A stretch of DNA of 37,403 nt, taken from positions 1 through 37,403 of IMG/VR virus record IMGVR_UViG_3300010373_000090; one strand, 5' to 3'. The notes under the pieces were generated by a model. The model ran no database searches. It was not told where the DNA came from and worked only from the letters and a program-made list of their open reading frames with translations. This DNA is from a virus. Position numbers and translations under genes: made by a program. This document shows, piece after piece, positions 29,956 to 37,403 of the stretch (the first letter of the stretch is position 1; each line of letters opens with the position of its first letter).

Positions 29956-30305
29956 TACGCGACCGCCACGACGCCCACGCCGTTGAGGCGCACGCGACCG
30001 ACTGCCGAAGGGTTCGCAGCTGCCTCGGTGGCAACGCCCACCAGGAAAGCACCCGTTGCGCTCACGCTGGTGAGTGCGCCGCCTGCGGCTGGCGAGTAGA
30101 TCAGCTGCCCCTCGGTCCACGCCTGGGCGCTGACTTTAGGCAGCTCAAACACGCCGTCCAGTTTGACCGCGCCTTTTACGCCCACCAGCACGGAGCACTG
30201 CGGGACGCCGAAGAACGCGCCGACACGGACCGGGACGCCCGAGGTAAACCCACCAGCCGGTGCGGTGAGGTCGATGATACTGCCGGGTTGCACATAAACT
30301 TTCAT
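29955..30305 (-). CDS. Capsid decoration protein (DUF2190-like)
   Basis: A 116-aa protein starting MKVYVQPGSIIDLTAPAGGF, with VRVGAFFGVPQCSVLVGVKG and GRVRLNGVGVVAVA. This is the DUF2190 family of small beta-barrel capsid cement/decoration proteins, usually encoded after the major capsid gene. It likely stabilises the expanded capsid. A 55-bp gap with a short GC stem separates it from the capsid gene. Confidence 0.82.
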   Translation of the reverse strand: MKVYVQPGSIIDLTAPAGGFTSGVPVRVGAFFGVPQCSVLVGVKGAVKLDGVFELPKVSAQAWTEGQLIYSPAAGGALTSVSATGAFLVGVATEAAANPSAVGRVRLNGVGVVAVA

Positions 30306-30360
30306 CTTGGTAACTCCACGAGAATTAGAGGGCCGCGTCCTTGCGGCTGTTCAAATCGGC

Positions 30361-32466
30361 TTATGCGCCTGCGTTCTTGTAGAGGGAGCGGTAGTCAACA
30401 AATGCCGCGCCAAACACCAGGCGGCCTTTGACTTCGATCCCGTCAACCTCGAAACCTTCGCGGGTCTCGGTGAACATCCCGCCTTCGCCAGCGAGGTAGC
30501 TATAGACGAAGGTGTCCGCCCCGTCGCCAACCAGATACCACTCGTTGCCCTGGATGCGTGGCTCCACGATCACTTGCAACGTGGTGTTCTGCACCGGGTT
30601 GATAGTGCCGTTGCTCACTGGCACGTAGTTGGTGCTGGTGAACTGGTACGCCTCGAGTTCCTTGTCTGGGCCCACCACCAAATAGCGTGGGGTGATGTTG
30701 ATGTAGTTCTGGCCGTTGAGGCCTTTCTGTTTACGCATGGCGGCACGAGCAGCGGCCAAGGTGGTGATGTTGATCGGACCGGCGGAAGCCGCCAGGTTAC
30801 CGTGTGGCGCCGAGTAGATCGGCTGGCCGTCGATCCAGTTCGGGTTGGACAGCAACAAGCCCCAGACGATGTTGCTCTCGGTCTGGCGAGCACCGGCAGC
30901 CAGTTGCTGCGGCAAGCGGTTGAACGCGCCCAGGTCGTCATTGATCATCGACTCCCAAGTAAAAGCAATGATCTTGCCGTACTTGTCGACTTTATACGAG
31001 TTGCCTTCCTCCGGCAGTTCGTCGTATTTGTACTCCCCGCCCTCGAGAACCTTCTCGAATGCTGCGGCGTCGCCCAGGGCGACAACAGTGCGGGAGCGGA
31101 AGTCGTTCACGTCGTCTTGACGGCCGAGCGGCATCCAGGTCGGTTCGGTCTCTGCATAAGCCGCGCGCAAGGTGCGGTCGATGGAGTTGCCCAGGATCAG
31201 CGGGAAGTCACTGGTGCTTTGCATGCCCGCCGAACGGCGCTCACCTTCAGTCGCCAGGTTGAGGGATACGCGGGCAATCTCACGACGGCTCATGCCGCGG
31301 ATGTTACCGCCGGCCATTTCAATGCACTGACGGCCCATGTCGATTAGGCTGAAGCCACGGAAGTTGCGGGCGTCACCTTCAAGCTTGTTCTTCGACGGGT
31401 TGGCCCGGTGGCGGATGGCCGCGCCCATGGCTTCCAGGGTTTTGGTATTGTCCACCGGTGCTCCGTTATGAACGTTGCTTACAGTGGCTTGGCGTTGAGC
31501 CAAGGCCACCAGGATGGCAGTCTGGGCGGTCTGGGCGGTTACGCCCCGAGCTATCAGCGCGTCCAGGTCTACGCCCGAATTAGGGAACGTGCGGCCCAGC
31601 TCGCGGATGGCGGTTTGACGGTTGGCCTCGGCGCGGCGGCCGCGTTCTTCAGCGGCCAGTTCGTCGGCGTTGGCTTCGCCCGGAATAGGCGGCACCTCAG
31701 TGGCTGGCGGAGTGACGCCCAGGCCTTCGTCCAGGTTGTCGAGGGCCTCCTCGAGTTCCGCCTCGATGGTCTCGAGGACCGTCTGGGCGTCTTCGATCTT
31801 GGCCTCATCCGCGACTTCGCGGGCTTGGGCCAGGCCGGCGCGGGCTTTCGCAAGCGCGGCGCGGATAACTTTAATAGAACGCTTCATTTTCGATAACCCC
31901 TTTGAACGGTTGATTACTTCAGCGGTGAACGTGCGGGGCGACGCGCCGCCGCGGACTTGTGCGCCAACGTCAAATGGCACTGGCACAAAAGATAGTTCCA
32001 ATGGTTCCCAGTCGATGGCAACCATGCGTCGCGGTTCGCCGTCCGTGGTCGACTCAACGACCTCGTACTTATAGACGACATACCCAACAGAGATATTCCG
32101 GACGATCCCGTCCCGCACTTTGATCCAGTACGGTTCGGCGTCGGGGGTGTTAGCAAAACGGACCGTGGCGTAACCTACGCCGTTCTCGATCCATGCGCGG
32201 TCTACCACGCCAATCTGGTCGTCGAGGTCGCCGGACTGGTGGGTGTTGAGGAGAGGTGCGCCATTATTGAGCCGGTCCATGCGCACGCTGGAATCATCAA
32301 CCCGCAACGACTCCAGCCACACCTCGCCGTCCCACTCGCAGCGCTCGCCCTCCGCGCCGGTGGTCCAAATGATATCGACCGTGCGTGCCTCGGCATTTAC
32401 AGACGCAGGGACGAAAGCCGCCCGGGTCTGCACCTGGGACTGAGTCCGCGTCTTGCTGCGTTGCAT
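30361..32466 (-). CDS. Prohead protease-scaffold-major capsid fusion protein
   Basis: A 701-aa polyprotein starting MQRSKTRTQSQVQTRAAFVP. Residues ~15-165 are an HK97-type prohead protease, with H76 in NTHQSGD and S126 in NISVGY as catalytic candidates. A charged coiled coil (~185-255) serves as scaffold. The C-terminal ~310 residues (AAYAETEPTWMPLGRQDDVN ... GAAFVDYRSLYKNAG) are a Mu gpT-like major capsid domain. Such single-gene fusions are known; self-cleavage would release mature capsid. The ATG has a weak ribosome binding site and lies 15 nt beyond the palindromic element. Confidence 0.9.
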   Translation of the reverse strand: MQRSKTRTQSQVQTRAAFVPASVNAEARTVDIIWTTGAEGERCEWDGEVWLESLRVDDSSVRMDRLNNGAPLLNTHQSGDLDDQIGVVDRAWIENGVGYATVRFANTPDAEPYWIKVRDGIVRNISVGYVVYKYEVVESTTDGEPRRMVAIDWEPLELSFVPVPFDVGAQVRGGASPRTFTAEVINRSKGLSKMKRSIKVIRAALAKARAGLAQAREVADEAKIEDAQTVLETIEAELEEALDNLDEGLGVTPPATEVPPIPGEANADELAAEERGRRAEANRQTAIRELGRTFPNSGVDLDALIARGVTAQTAQTAILVALAQRQATVSNVHNGAPVDNTKTLEAMGAAIRHRANPSKNKLEGDARNFRGFSLIDMGRQCIEMAGGNIRGMSRREIARVSLNLATEGERRSAGMQSTSDFPLILGNSIDRTLRAAYAETEPTWMPLGRQDDVNDFRSRTVVALGDAAAFEKVLEGGEYKYDELPEEGNSYKVDKYGKIIAFTWESMINDDLGAFNRLPQQLAAGARQTESNIVWGLLLSNPNWIDGQPIYSAPHGNLAASAGPINITTLAAARAAMRKQKGLNGQNYINITPRYLVVGPDKELEAYQFTSTNYVPVSNGTINPVQNTTLQVIVEPRIQGNEWYLVGDGADTFVYSYLAGEGGMFTETREGFEVDGIEVKGRLVFGAAFVDYRSLYKNAGA

Positions 32467-32480
32467 GAATCTCGGCACTC

Positions 32481-32495
32481 TGACGACCTCGTCAA
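32481..32495 (-). promoter_or_regulatory. Palindromic operator/promoter-like element, copy 5
   Basis: On the minus strand CTAA precedes TTGACGAGGTCGTCA (32495-32481), identical in its core to copy 2 in the early divergent region. It occupies the 58-bp gap between portal stop (32525) and capsid start (32466). A -10 at the standard distance would place initiation past the capsid ATG, so here it may be a protein-binding site or a non-standard promoter rather than a normal sigma-70 promoter. Confidence 0.55.
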
Positions 32496-32524
32496 TTAGA
32501 TCATTTAGTTCTATGCGCCCGAGT

Positions 32525-34006
32525 CTATGCGGTATTTTCCGGGGGCGCAACTGCCGGTGCGGTGCCTGCTCCAGCCTCGGCCACCATCCTCGGGTCGCCG
32601 GTAAAAATCAGGCCGGCCGCGTCCAAGGCCTCGTTGTCCTGGCGGATCTGTTCGATGTGCGCCTCGGTGTCGTTAATGCCGCGTTCCTTCAGCATGCCCG
32701 TGTAGCTCAGACCGCCCAAACGCATTTCCTCTTTGTAGGCCTCCAGCTCCTTGGTCGGGTCGATCAGGTCGCGGCGTGGCGCTACCCAACTGGCGGCAAT
32801 CGGCTCGGCAAAGCCTTCGGCCGAGAGCGCTGCACCTTCGTTGAACCAAGCCCACACGGTGTCGCACAGCTGAGGCACCAGCATCTGCCAGCGCCAAATA
32901 TCAATGTTGCGCCCGAACTCGAGCCAACCCATGCGGCCGCTGGTGAAGCTCACGCCGTTGAGGTCGCCGGTCAAAACTTCATAGGGCACCCCCAGGCCGA
33001 CCGAGGTCGCCCGTAGGGATTGTTTAGAATATGCCTCGTACCCGTTGAACGTGGGCGGGGTGCCAAACGTGATGTTCTCATTTGGCCCCAGGCGCTCGAT
33101 GATGCCCGGCTCCACCCGGTCCAACAGGTCGCGCGGGTCCGCAGCTACGGCAGGGCCTGGCGTGCCGGAATCGTCCGAATGCACGAACGCCGCAAAGCAC
33201 GCCGCGATCTTGGCTTGTTCAATTACCGCGTCTTCCATTTCGTCGAAGTTGCGCATGCGGAGCATCACCGGTGCAAGCCAGGTGTAGCCGCGCATCTGCC
33301 CCGGGCGTTTGGGCAAGTAAATGAGGCGCATATCCTCGGTCGGAACAAACACGCTCTCGTGCAGGGTCATCAGCTGGCGCGAGCCATCACCGGGGTGCTG
33401 CGGGTAAACCCAATATCCTGTTTTGTGACCGGTCACGTTGTACGCAATTCCGTCAACTACCCGAGAGCCGTCGGGCATGACGTGGTCCCGGCTGTTGTCC
33501 AGGTGATCCGCTTCCATCACTTGCAACTGGAAATTGAGGATATTTTTACCGGGGGTCCACACGCGCCGGATCAGCACCTCCCCCGACTCCGGGATAGAGT
33601 TCATGACCATGTGCTGCATGCCGTAGAAGTTCATCATGCCGTCGTGGTCACAGACGGGAGTTTCAGCCCACCGCTTCCATAAGGCGAGGGCTCGTTTCTT
33701 CTGGCGTGCTCGACCCTGGGGGTCCGGCACAATGCCGTAGCCCACGACGTTGGCCGCAATGGCGGATATGCCGCGCTCGGCGTACGGGTTGTTGCGCCGC
33801 ATATCCCGGGCCCGGTCTCGCAACAGGCGCTGGCCCTTGCGAATCTCGGCGTTGCTGTCGGTCGACATGGTGTGCCAGCCGGCAGTGCGGCGCCCGCGGT
33901 CTGCGCCTTCAAAGCCTCGCTTCTGGTCCAGCAGCTTGCGCGCTATTGAACGGCGCAGGCCGGCTACTGGGTTGAACGCGGCTACGATTGAGTCAAATAG
34001 ATTCAC
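32525..34006 (-). CDS. Portal protein, lambda gpB family
   Basis: A 493-aa protein from GTG 34006, which overlaps the gpW-like stop as GTGA. It begins MNLFDSIVAAFNPVAGLRRS. Landmarks are RDMRRNNPYAERGISAIAAN, GEVLIRRVWTPGKNILNFQL, LPKRPGQMRGYTWLAPVMLR and the C-terminal WRWQMLVPQLCDTVWAWFN region, all typical of lambda-family portals. It forms the dodecameric DNA channel at the capsid vertex. Confidence 0.94.
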   Translation of the reverse strand: MNLFDSIVAAFNPVAGLRRSIARKLLDQKRGFEGADRGRRTAGWHTMSTDSNAEIRKGQRLLRDRARDMRRNNPYAERGISAIAANVVGYGIVPDPQGRARQKKRALALWKRWAETPVCDHDGMMNFYGMQHMVMNSIPESGEVLIRRVWTPGKNILNFQLQVMEADHLDNSRDHVMPDGSRVVDGIAYNVTGHKTGYWVYPQHPGDGSRQLMTLHESVFVPTEDMRLIYLPKRPGQMRGYTWLAPVMLRMRNFDEMEDAVIEQAKIAACFAAFVHSDDSGTPGPAVAADPRDLLDRVEPGIIERLGPNENITFGTPPTFNGYEAYSKQSLRATSVGLGVPYEVLTGDLNGVSFTSGRMGWLEFGRNIDIWRWQMLVPQLCDTVWAWFNEGAALSAEGFAEPIAASWVAPRRDLIDPTKELEAYKEEMRLGGLSYTGMLKERGINDTEAHIEQIRQDNEALDAAGLIFTGDPRMVAEAGAGTAPAVAPPENTA

Positions 34007-34290
34007 GGGCAGCACCTGCAGTCGCGGTTGAAACAGCAATCGCCGGCGGTTTGCCCAGTTGGGCGCAGGCCTTTGGAGAAGGTGGCGTAGGTGCGCCCCC
34101 GGCCGGGAGAGGTCAAACCGAGGTCATTGCCTAGCATGCGCAGGAGCAATAGCATGTCCTGCAGACTTCGATAACTCACACTCTTGCTGCCGCCTGGGTG
34201 GGTGTAGCTTACGGTCTGTGCCCCGCTATAAAAGGCCGCCCGTAGCTCCAAATATTGCTGCATGGTTGAAGGTACAAATTCGTCGGCCAT
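34003..34290 (-). CDS. gpW-like head completion protein
   Basis: A 95-aa protein starting MADEFVPSTMQQYLELRAAF. YLELRAAFYSGAQTVSYTHP followed by GGSKSVSYRSLQDM fits the gpW family, whose small alpha-beta fold plugs the portal after packaging. The C-terminus is unusual, ending in a Cys/Arg cluster (CCFNRDCRCCP) that could bind metal. The ATG directly follows the terminase stop codon. Confidence 0.87.
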   Translation of the reverse strand: MADEFVPSTMQQYLELRAAFYSGAQTVSYTHPGGSKSVSYRSLQDMLLLLRMLGNDLGLTSPGRGRTYATFSKGLRPTGQTAGDCCFNRDCRCCP

Positions 34291-36231
34291 TTATCGGTTC
34301 TTCCAGAAAGATTCGCGTTTAGGCTTGGTTTTTCGTGGCGTTTCGGGTTCTTCGCTGGTGGCTGACGTGTGGTCAATGCCCAGTTGTTTCTCCAGCTCTA
34401 GCCAGTTTTCCTCCTTGTACTCGTCAAGCCTGAGCAAGAAGGCGGCCCCGCGAGCATACACCGTACAGTCTAGCACCTCAACGCGGGCCCTTTTCTTCTC
34501 CCACACGGTCGACGTGCGGCCGCGCTTGTCCTTCTTGGTAATCGCCTCCTCGCCGGTGAGCTGTTCGAAAAATTCCTGGCTCAACTCCGGGAAGTGGATA
34601 TAGCCCCGTGGCGTGGGCTGCGTTGGGTCCAGCTCATACCGCAGTTGGGCGTACAGCTCAGGCTTGGCGATGTTCAACGAGATACGCCACAGCTTCGTGG
34701 CCCGGGCGCGCTTCTTGCCGTCGGCCTTGATCTGTATCGGCTGCGCGGACTGGACCAGCAGGTCGCCCGTGTGCAGGCCCTTGACCGCCATCACCGAGCC
34801 CTGTGGTTGTTCGGCGCACCACTGGTAGACCGTGGTTGTCTGGTCTGAGGAGTCGACGGCCAGCATGCGGATGGGCACCGCCACGCCGGCGAACTCGTGG
34901 GGGAAATAACTCTCCCGCCATTTCTCCAACCCTTTCCAGGCCGGGCCGTCCAGGTTGCTGGTGTCCCCGTGGAATTGCTGGTGGTCGATAACCCACCGTT
35001 CCATATTGCGGCCCCAGGCGTAGGCCACGACCTCGATCCAGCCCTCCCCGTTCGGGCCCTTCTGGACGTCGGCTGCGGCGGTGATCATGAGACCGCCCAT
35101 CGGCACTACGCCCAACTTGAGCGCGGGGTCGCGGCGGTTGTACAAGCGCTGCCAGTCCGGGGCCTCGCCCCGTTCCTTCCAGGTCTCGCCCAGCACGGTG
35201 TTGACAAACACCTTCAGTTTCTCGGGGTTGCCCTGGGCGGTCTCCCACTCCTCGGCAATCTCCGCCCAGGACTGCCAGCCGACTGGGCTGTAGAGCGAGG
35301 ACAGGTGATAGCCGCGGCGGTCATGCCCTGGGTTCTCTGGCGTCCACTCCCCCGCCTCGAGCATGGCCGTCTTCTGCCAGTGCTCAATGCGCCCCTCGCA
35401 TTCCTGGCAAATGTAGTGCGCGGTTTTGGGCTGGCCGGCAATCCACTTGAGCTGGCGGAATTCAAACTTGATCATGGCGCTACAGCACGGGCAGGGCATG
35501 CGGTAGTAGCGCCGGTCGCTGTTCTCGAACAGGTCTGCTATCCGGCTGTGCCCCTCGACCGTGGGTGTCGACGGGATGAATATTTTCTTGCGCCGGCCGT
35601 AGGCGTTGGTCCGCTTGCGCGCCAGGGCCTCGGGGTCCCCCTGCTGGCCGACCTCGGTTTGATACTCGTCTATCTCGTCCAGCACCAGGAAGCGGATAGA
35701 CGCCGAGCGCAGGCCTGCGGTGGAGCTGGCCCACTTGAACAGCCAGATCCCGCCCGGGAATTCCTTCTCCTCCAGGGTGTTGCCGCCATCCTTGGAGCGC
35801 GCGGCCGGCACGCGCTCGGCCAGGGGCGGCGTGGCTACCAGCATAGGGTTGATTTTCTGGCGCACGTTCCGGTTCGCCAAGTCCTGGGACGGCTCGAGGA
35901 ACAGGCCAGGGCCGGGGGCGTGGTGGATCACATAGCCCACCAGGTTGTTGGCTACCTCAGTGAACCCGAGCTGGGCGCCCTTCATCGCGACCGTCTCAAT
36001 CACCGGCGAGACAATGGATAGGTTCTCCATAATTTCACGCAGGTAGGGGGTGCGGGAGGTCCGCCACTTGCCTGGCTCGGGGGAGCCCCGGCTATCCAAC
36101 ATGCGGTGCTCGTCCGCCCACTCACCGATAGTGAGTTGAGGGTCGGGCATCAACCCGGCCGCGAAGGCCTGGCGGTATTCCGCATCCGCGCTCAGCGGGG
36201 CGGCGAGGTCAGCCGACGTCAGGGCGTTCAA
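34291..36231 (-). CDS. Terminase large subunit, GpA family
   Basis: A 646-aa packaging ATPase/nuclease. Numbering from TTG 36231: Walker A-like KGAQLGFT (84-91), Walker B FLVLDEIDEY (D185/E186), a GpA-type zinc ribbon (CPCC ... CQEC), and C-terminal nuclease landmarks ITAAADVQKG and MLAVDSSDQTTTVYQW. The TTG is chosen because GGAGGGAA lies eight bases upstream; ATG 36264 would add 11 residues but has a poor ribosome binding site. The C-terminus is basic (KTKPKRESFWKNR). It overlaps the small subunit gene. Confidence 0.93.
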   Translation of the reverse strand: MNALTSADLAAPLSADAEYRQAFAAGLMPDPQLTIGEWADEHRMLDSRGSPEPGKWRTSRTPYLREIMENLSIVSPVIETVAMKGAQLGFTEVANNLVGYVIHHAPGPGLFLEPSQDLANRNVRQKINPMLVATPPLAERVPAARSKDGGNTLEEKEFPGGIWLFKWASSTAGLRSASIRFLVLDEIDEYQTEVGQQGDPEALARKRTNAYGRRKKIFIPSTPTVEGHSRIADLFENSDRRYYRMPCPCCSAMIKFEFRQLKWIAGQPKTAHYICQECEGRIEHWQKTAMLEAGEWTPENPGHDRRGYHLSSLYSPVGWQSWAEIAEEWETAQGNPEKLKVFVNTVLGETWKERGEAPDWQRLYNRRDPALKLGVVPMGGLMITAAADVQKGPNGEGWIEVVAYAWGRNMERWVIDHQQFHGDTSNLDGPAWKGLEKWRESYFPHEFAGVAVPIRMLAVDSSDQTTTVYQWCAEQPQGSVMAVKGLHTGDLLVQSAQPIQIKADGKKRARATKLWRISLNIAKPELYAQLRYELDPTQPTPRGYIHFPELSQEFFEQLTGEEAITKKDKRGRTSTVWEKKRARVEVLDCTVYARGAAFLLRLDEYKEENWLELEKQLGIDHTSATSEEPETPRKTKPKRESFWKNR

Positions 36232-36871
36232 TAACGATTCCCTCCGCCAGTTTGGACAGGGCATTGCGGAACTCGGTATCGAGGTAGGCGCTGATTTTGT
36301 TGGCGTCGTCCATGGTTGCCAGCTCGTCGGCCAACCGGTCCTTGATCAAGAACAGGGCGTCGCGTACCTCCCGCGCCACGTTGAACGCTGCCCGGGTCAC
36401 TTCCTCGCGGTTGACTTGGCTCCCGGCCAATAGCTCGGCCTTGGCCTGGGCGTGCATGGCGTCAAAGTATTCCTTGCGCGCCTGGCTCACGATCCGCTTG
36501 GGGACGCCCGTCGTCGGGTCAATGGCGGCCGGGTCCTCGGGATTGAACTCGCTGTCCGGGACCGGGGGGGCAATAGTGGGTTTGATCGCAGGGGGTTTTG
36601 GCTTGGCCGTGACGCGGTTGTGCGCTGCACGCGCTGGCGCCGTAGCCATCGACCCCAAGGTCATCGGTTCGGGTGCGTCTTTGCGGTGGTGTTTGGTGTC
36701 GGTGTTTAGGTCCCACTCCCGGTTGGCTAGCGTGACGTCGCCAATCCAGGGTTTATTTTTGACCATCACTAGGCAGTGCACGAGGCGCCCAGCCTTGATC
36801 GCTTTCCGTACCGCCTCGTCTGACACGCCGCGAAGGCGGGCATATTCGGTGACACGGATAGGTGCGGCCAA
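36209..36871 (-). CDS. Terminase small subunit (Nu1-like)
   Basis: A 220-aa protein from TTG 36871, with GAGGAG seven bases upstream. It starts MAAPIRVTEYARLRGVSDEA, then VRKAIKAGRL, a winged helix-turn-helix that recognises phage DNA. A Pro/Lys-rich linker (~65-105) precedes a helical oligomerisation region (SQVNREEVTRAAFNVAREVR ... DTEFRNALSKLAEGI). It directs the large subunit to the packaging site, which is often in or near this gene. The open frame extends further upstream, but no start there has a ribosome binding site. Confidence 0.87.
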   Translation of the reverse strand: MAAPIRVTEYARLRGVSDEAVRKAIKAGRLVHCLVMVKNKPWIGDVTLANREWDLNTDTKHHRKDAPEPMTLGSMATAPARAAHNRVTAKPKPPAIKPTIAPPVPDSEFNPEDPAAIDPTTGVPKRIVSQARKEYFDAMHAQAKAELLAGSQVNREEVTRAAFNVAREVRDALFLIKDRLADELATMDDANKISAYLDTEFRNALSKLAEGIVIERPDVG

Positions 36872-37072
36872 GGTGGGGCTCCTCAAAGATGGGTTGGTGC
36901 AATTGTCTGGTGTTCGCCTTCTGTTGCGCGCCCCGGAGTGACGTTGCATACAGCCTTGGCATACCGATATCGACTTACGGGCGACTTGTCCCGGCACCCA
37001 CGGCCAGACTCCACTTACAACGAAACGGTGGCCGCTGTCCAAAGGGACGCATCTTTAAGCCATTCGCCGCAA

Positions 37073-37195
37073 TTGCACCAGATGATCAGTCGGCCGCCGC
37101 ATTTAACGTCTGCTGGACCGGAGAACACATTGATCCCGACTTACCTTTTTAGAGGCTCGGGGAGCGCACAGGCTCCGACTGATCATCTGGTGCAA
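37073..37195. repeat. 21-bp perfect inverted repeat flanking 81 bp
   Basis: The left arm 37073-37093 (starting TTGCACCAGATGATC) is the exact reverse complement of 37175-37195. The arms contain the palindrome TGATCA. GCCGC occurs just outside both arms, which may be chance or a target duplication. A related fragment, TGGTGCAATT, appears at 36895-36904. The 123-bp unit could be a cruciform/packaging site, a regulator target or a miniature mobile element. Confidence 0.92.
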
Positions 37196-37271
37196 CTTGC
37201 CGCGGGTGCGGCCACTAATCTTGGCGCTGGTTGATAGGCCCGGCAATTTTTAACGTGGCTGCCGGTCCACT

Positions 37272-37325
37272 TTCCCAACCGTGACACCCCCGTAAATACG
37301 GGGCCATCCGGTCAGTGGTTGGGAA
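37272..37325. other. Nested dyads around a CCCCGTA hairpin
   Basis: TTCCCAACC (37272-37280) pairs with GGTTGGGAA (37317-37325). Between them CCCCGTA (37288-37294) and TACGGGG (37297-37303) form a short hairpin. A further CCAACC at 37353-37358 could compete for the same GGTTGG strand. This suggests a structured RNA or protein-binding site; no T tract follows, so a terminator is unlikely. Confidence 0.6.
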
Positions 37326-37403
37326 TTTAGCAAATTACCCGACCGTAGTAAACCAACCGTTTGGAAATTCTCGCAGAGCATTTTTTGCACGGCGCGAATT
37401 ACC

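Larger units (their letters stand above)
36872..37403. other. Non-coding right end upstream of the terminase genes
   Basis: No gene could be supported in these 532 bases. The region is less GC-rich than the genes and holds a 21-bp perfect inverted repeat (37073-37195), a hairpin at 37288-37303 and a 9-bp dyad around it. It should contain the late promoter and possibly the packaging site, since the terminase operon starts at 36871, but no convincing sigma-70 promoter was seen. A 37-aa minus frame (37015-37128, starting MFSGPADVKCGGRLIIWC) is too weak to call. Confidence 0.6.

Noticed and set aside
30325-30350. GCCGC/GCGGC stem between capsid and decoration genes as a terminator
   Set aside because: Only five base pairs and no U tract on the transcribed strand.
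37015-37128. 37-aa minus-strand frame starting MFSGPADVKCGGRLIIWC, spanning one arm of the inverted repeat
   Set aside because: Three cysteines make it protein-like, but it has a poor ribosome binding site and one arm of the inverted repeat encodes part of it, so coding is not supported.
1-37403. tRNA, rRNA, integrase, transposase or phage repressor genes
   Set aside because: None of the visible proteins fits these, and no cloverleaf-like segment was noticed; a tRNA scan could not be run here.

Overview
The window is a tailed-phage genome or most of one: dense, GC-rich and nearly gapless, with most neighbouring genes joined by ATGA, GTGA, TAATG or TAGTG stop/start overlaps. The virion genes specify a contractile-tailed (myovirus-type) particle with a Mu-like tail and baseplate, a lambda-like portal and GpA-family terminase, and a fused protease-scaffold-capsid gene. 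Replication uses the DUF2800 / DUF2815 / family-A DNA polymerase cassette. No integrase, transposase or recognisable repressor is present, so I read it as a virulent phage. The host is inferred from general resemblance only to be a Pseudomonas-like gammaproteobacterium.

Layout. 1-3679, minus strand: a leftward operon with a signal-peptide protein, an SF2 DEAH helicase with a zinc ribbon, small proteins, a VRR-NUC nuclease and a coiled-coil protein that runs off the left edge inside a 21-bp tandem repeat. 3763-6705, plus strand: a Pro/Ala-rich phage protein, a 53-aa HTH protein, a Cas4/AddB-like nuclease and a DUF2815 protein, closed by a terminator at 6724-6750. 6761-15092, plus strand: zinc-ribbon proteins, DNA polymerase, a SLOG protein and a run of small accessory genes, including a CsrA-like protein with an insertion and a probable Nmad5-like protein. 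The run ends in a glycine-zipper/coiled-coil pair and a terminator. 36871 down to 15121, minus strand: the late operon, in order terminase, gpW, portal, capsid, connectors, sheath, tube, tail chaperone (with a -1 frameshift), tape measure, baseplate, tail fibres and lysis genes. An endonuclease VII-like HNH gene interrupts it between sheath and tube. 36872-37403: no convincing gene, but a 21-bp perfect inverted repeat and further nested dyads.

Regulation. The strongest unexpected signal is a directional, palindromic element, TTGACGANNTCGTCA, usually preceded by CTAW and followed by TTAG. It occurs five times, always in the orientation of the genes downstream: at 1611, 3698, 5770, 9996 and 32481. 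In four cases a weak -10-like hexamer lies 17 bp after TTGACG and ahead of the next gene. It looks like a phage-wide operator built into a family of promoters, and the copy at 3698 sits in the divergent early control region. The regulator is unknown; the CsrA-like protein acts on RNA in its family, so the 53-aa HTH protein is the nearest visible DNA-binding candidate.

Several real genes are too short for ordinary ORF cut-offs (1193-1345, 4578-4739, 7018-7173, 10278-10433, 10835-10945, 28907-29086). They were recovered from stop/start overlaps and ribosome binding sites.
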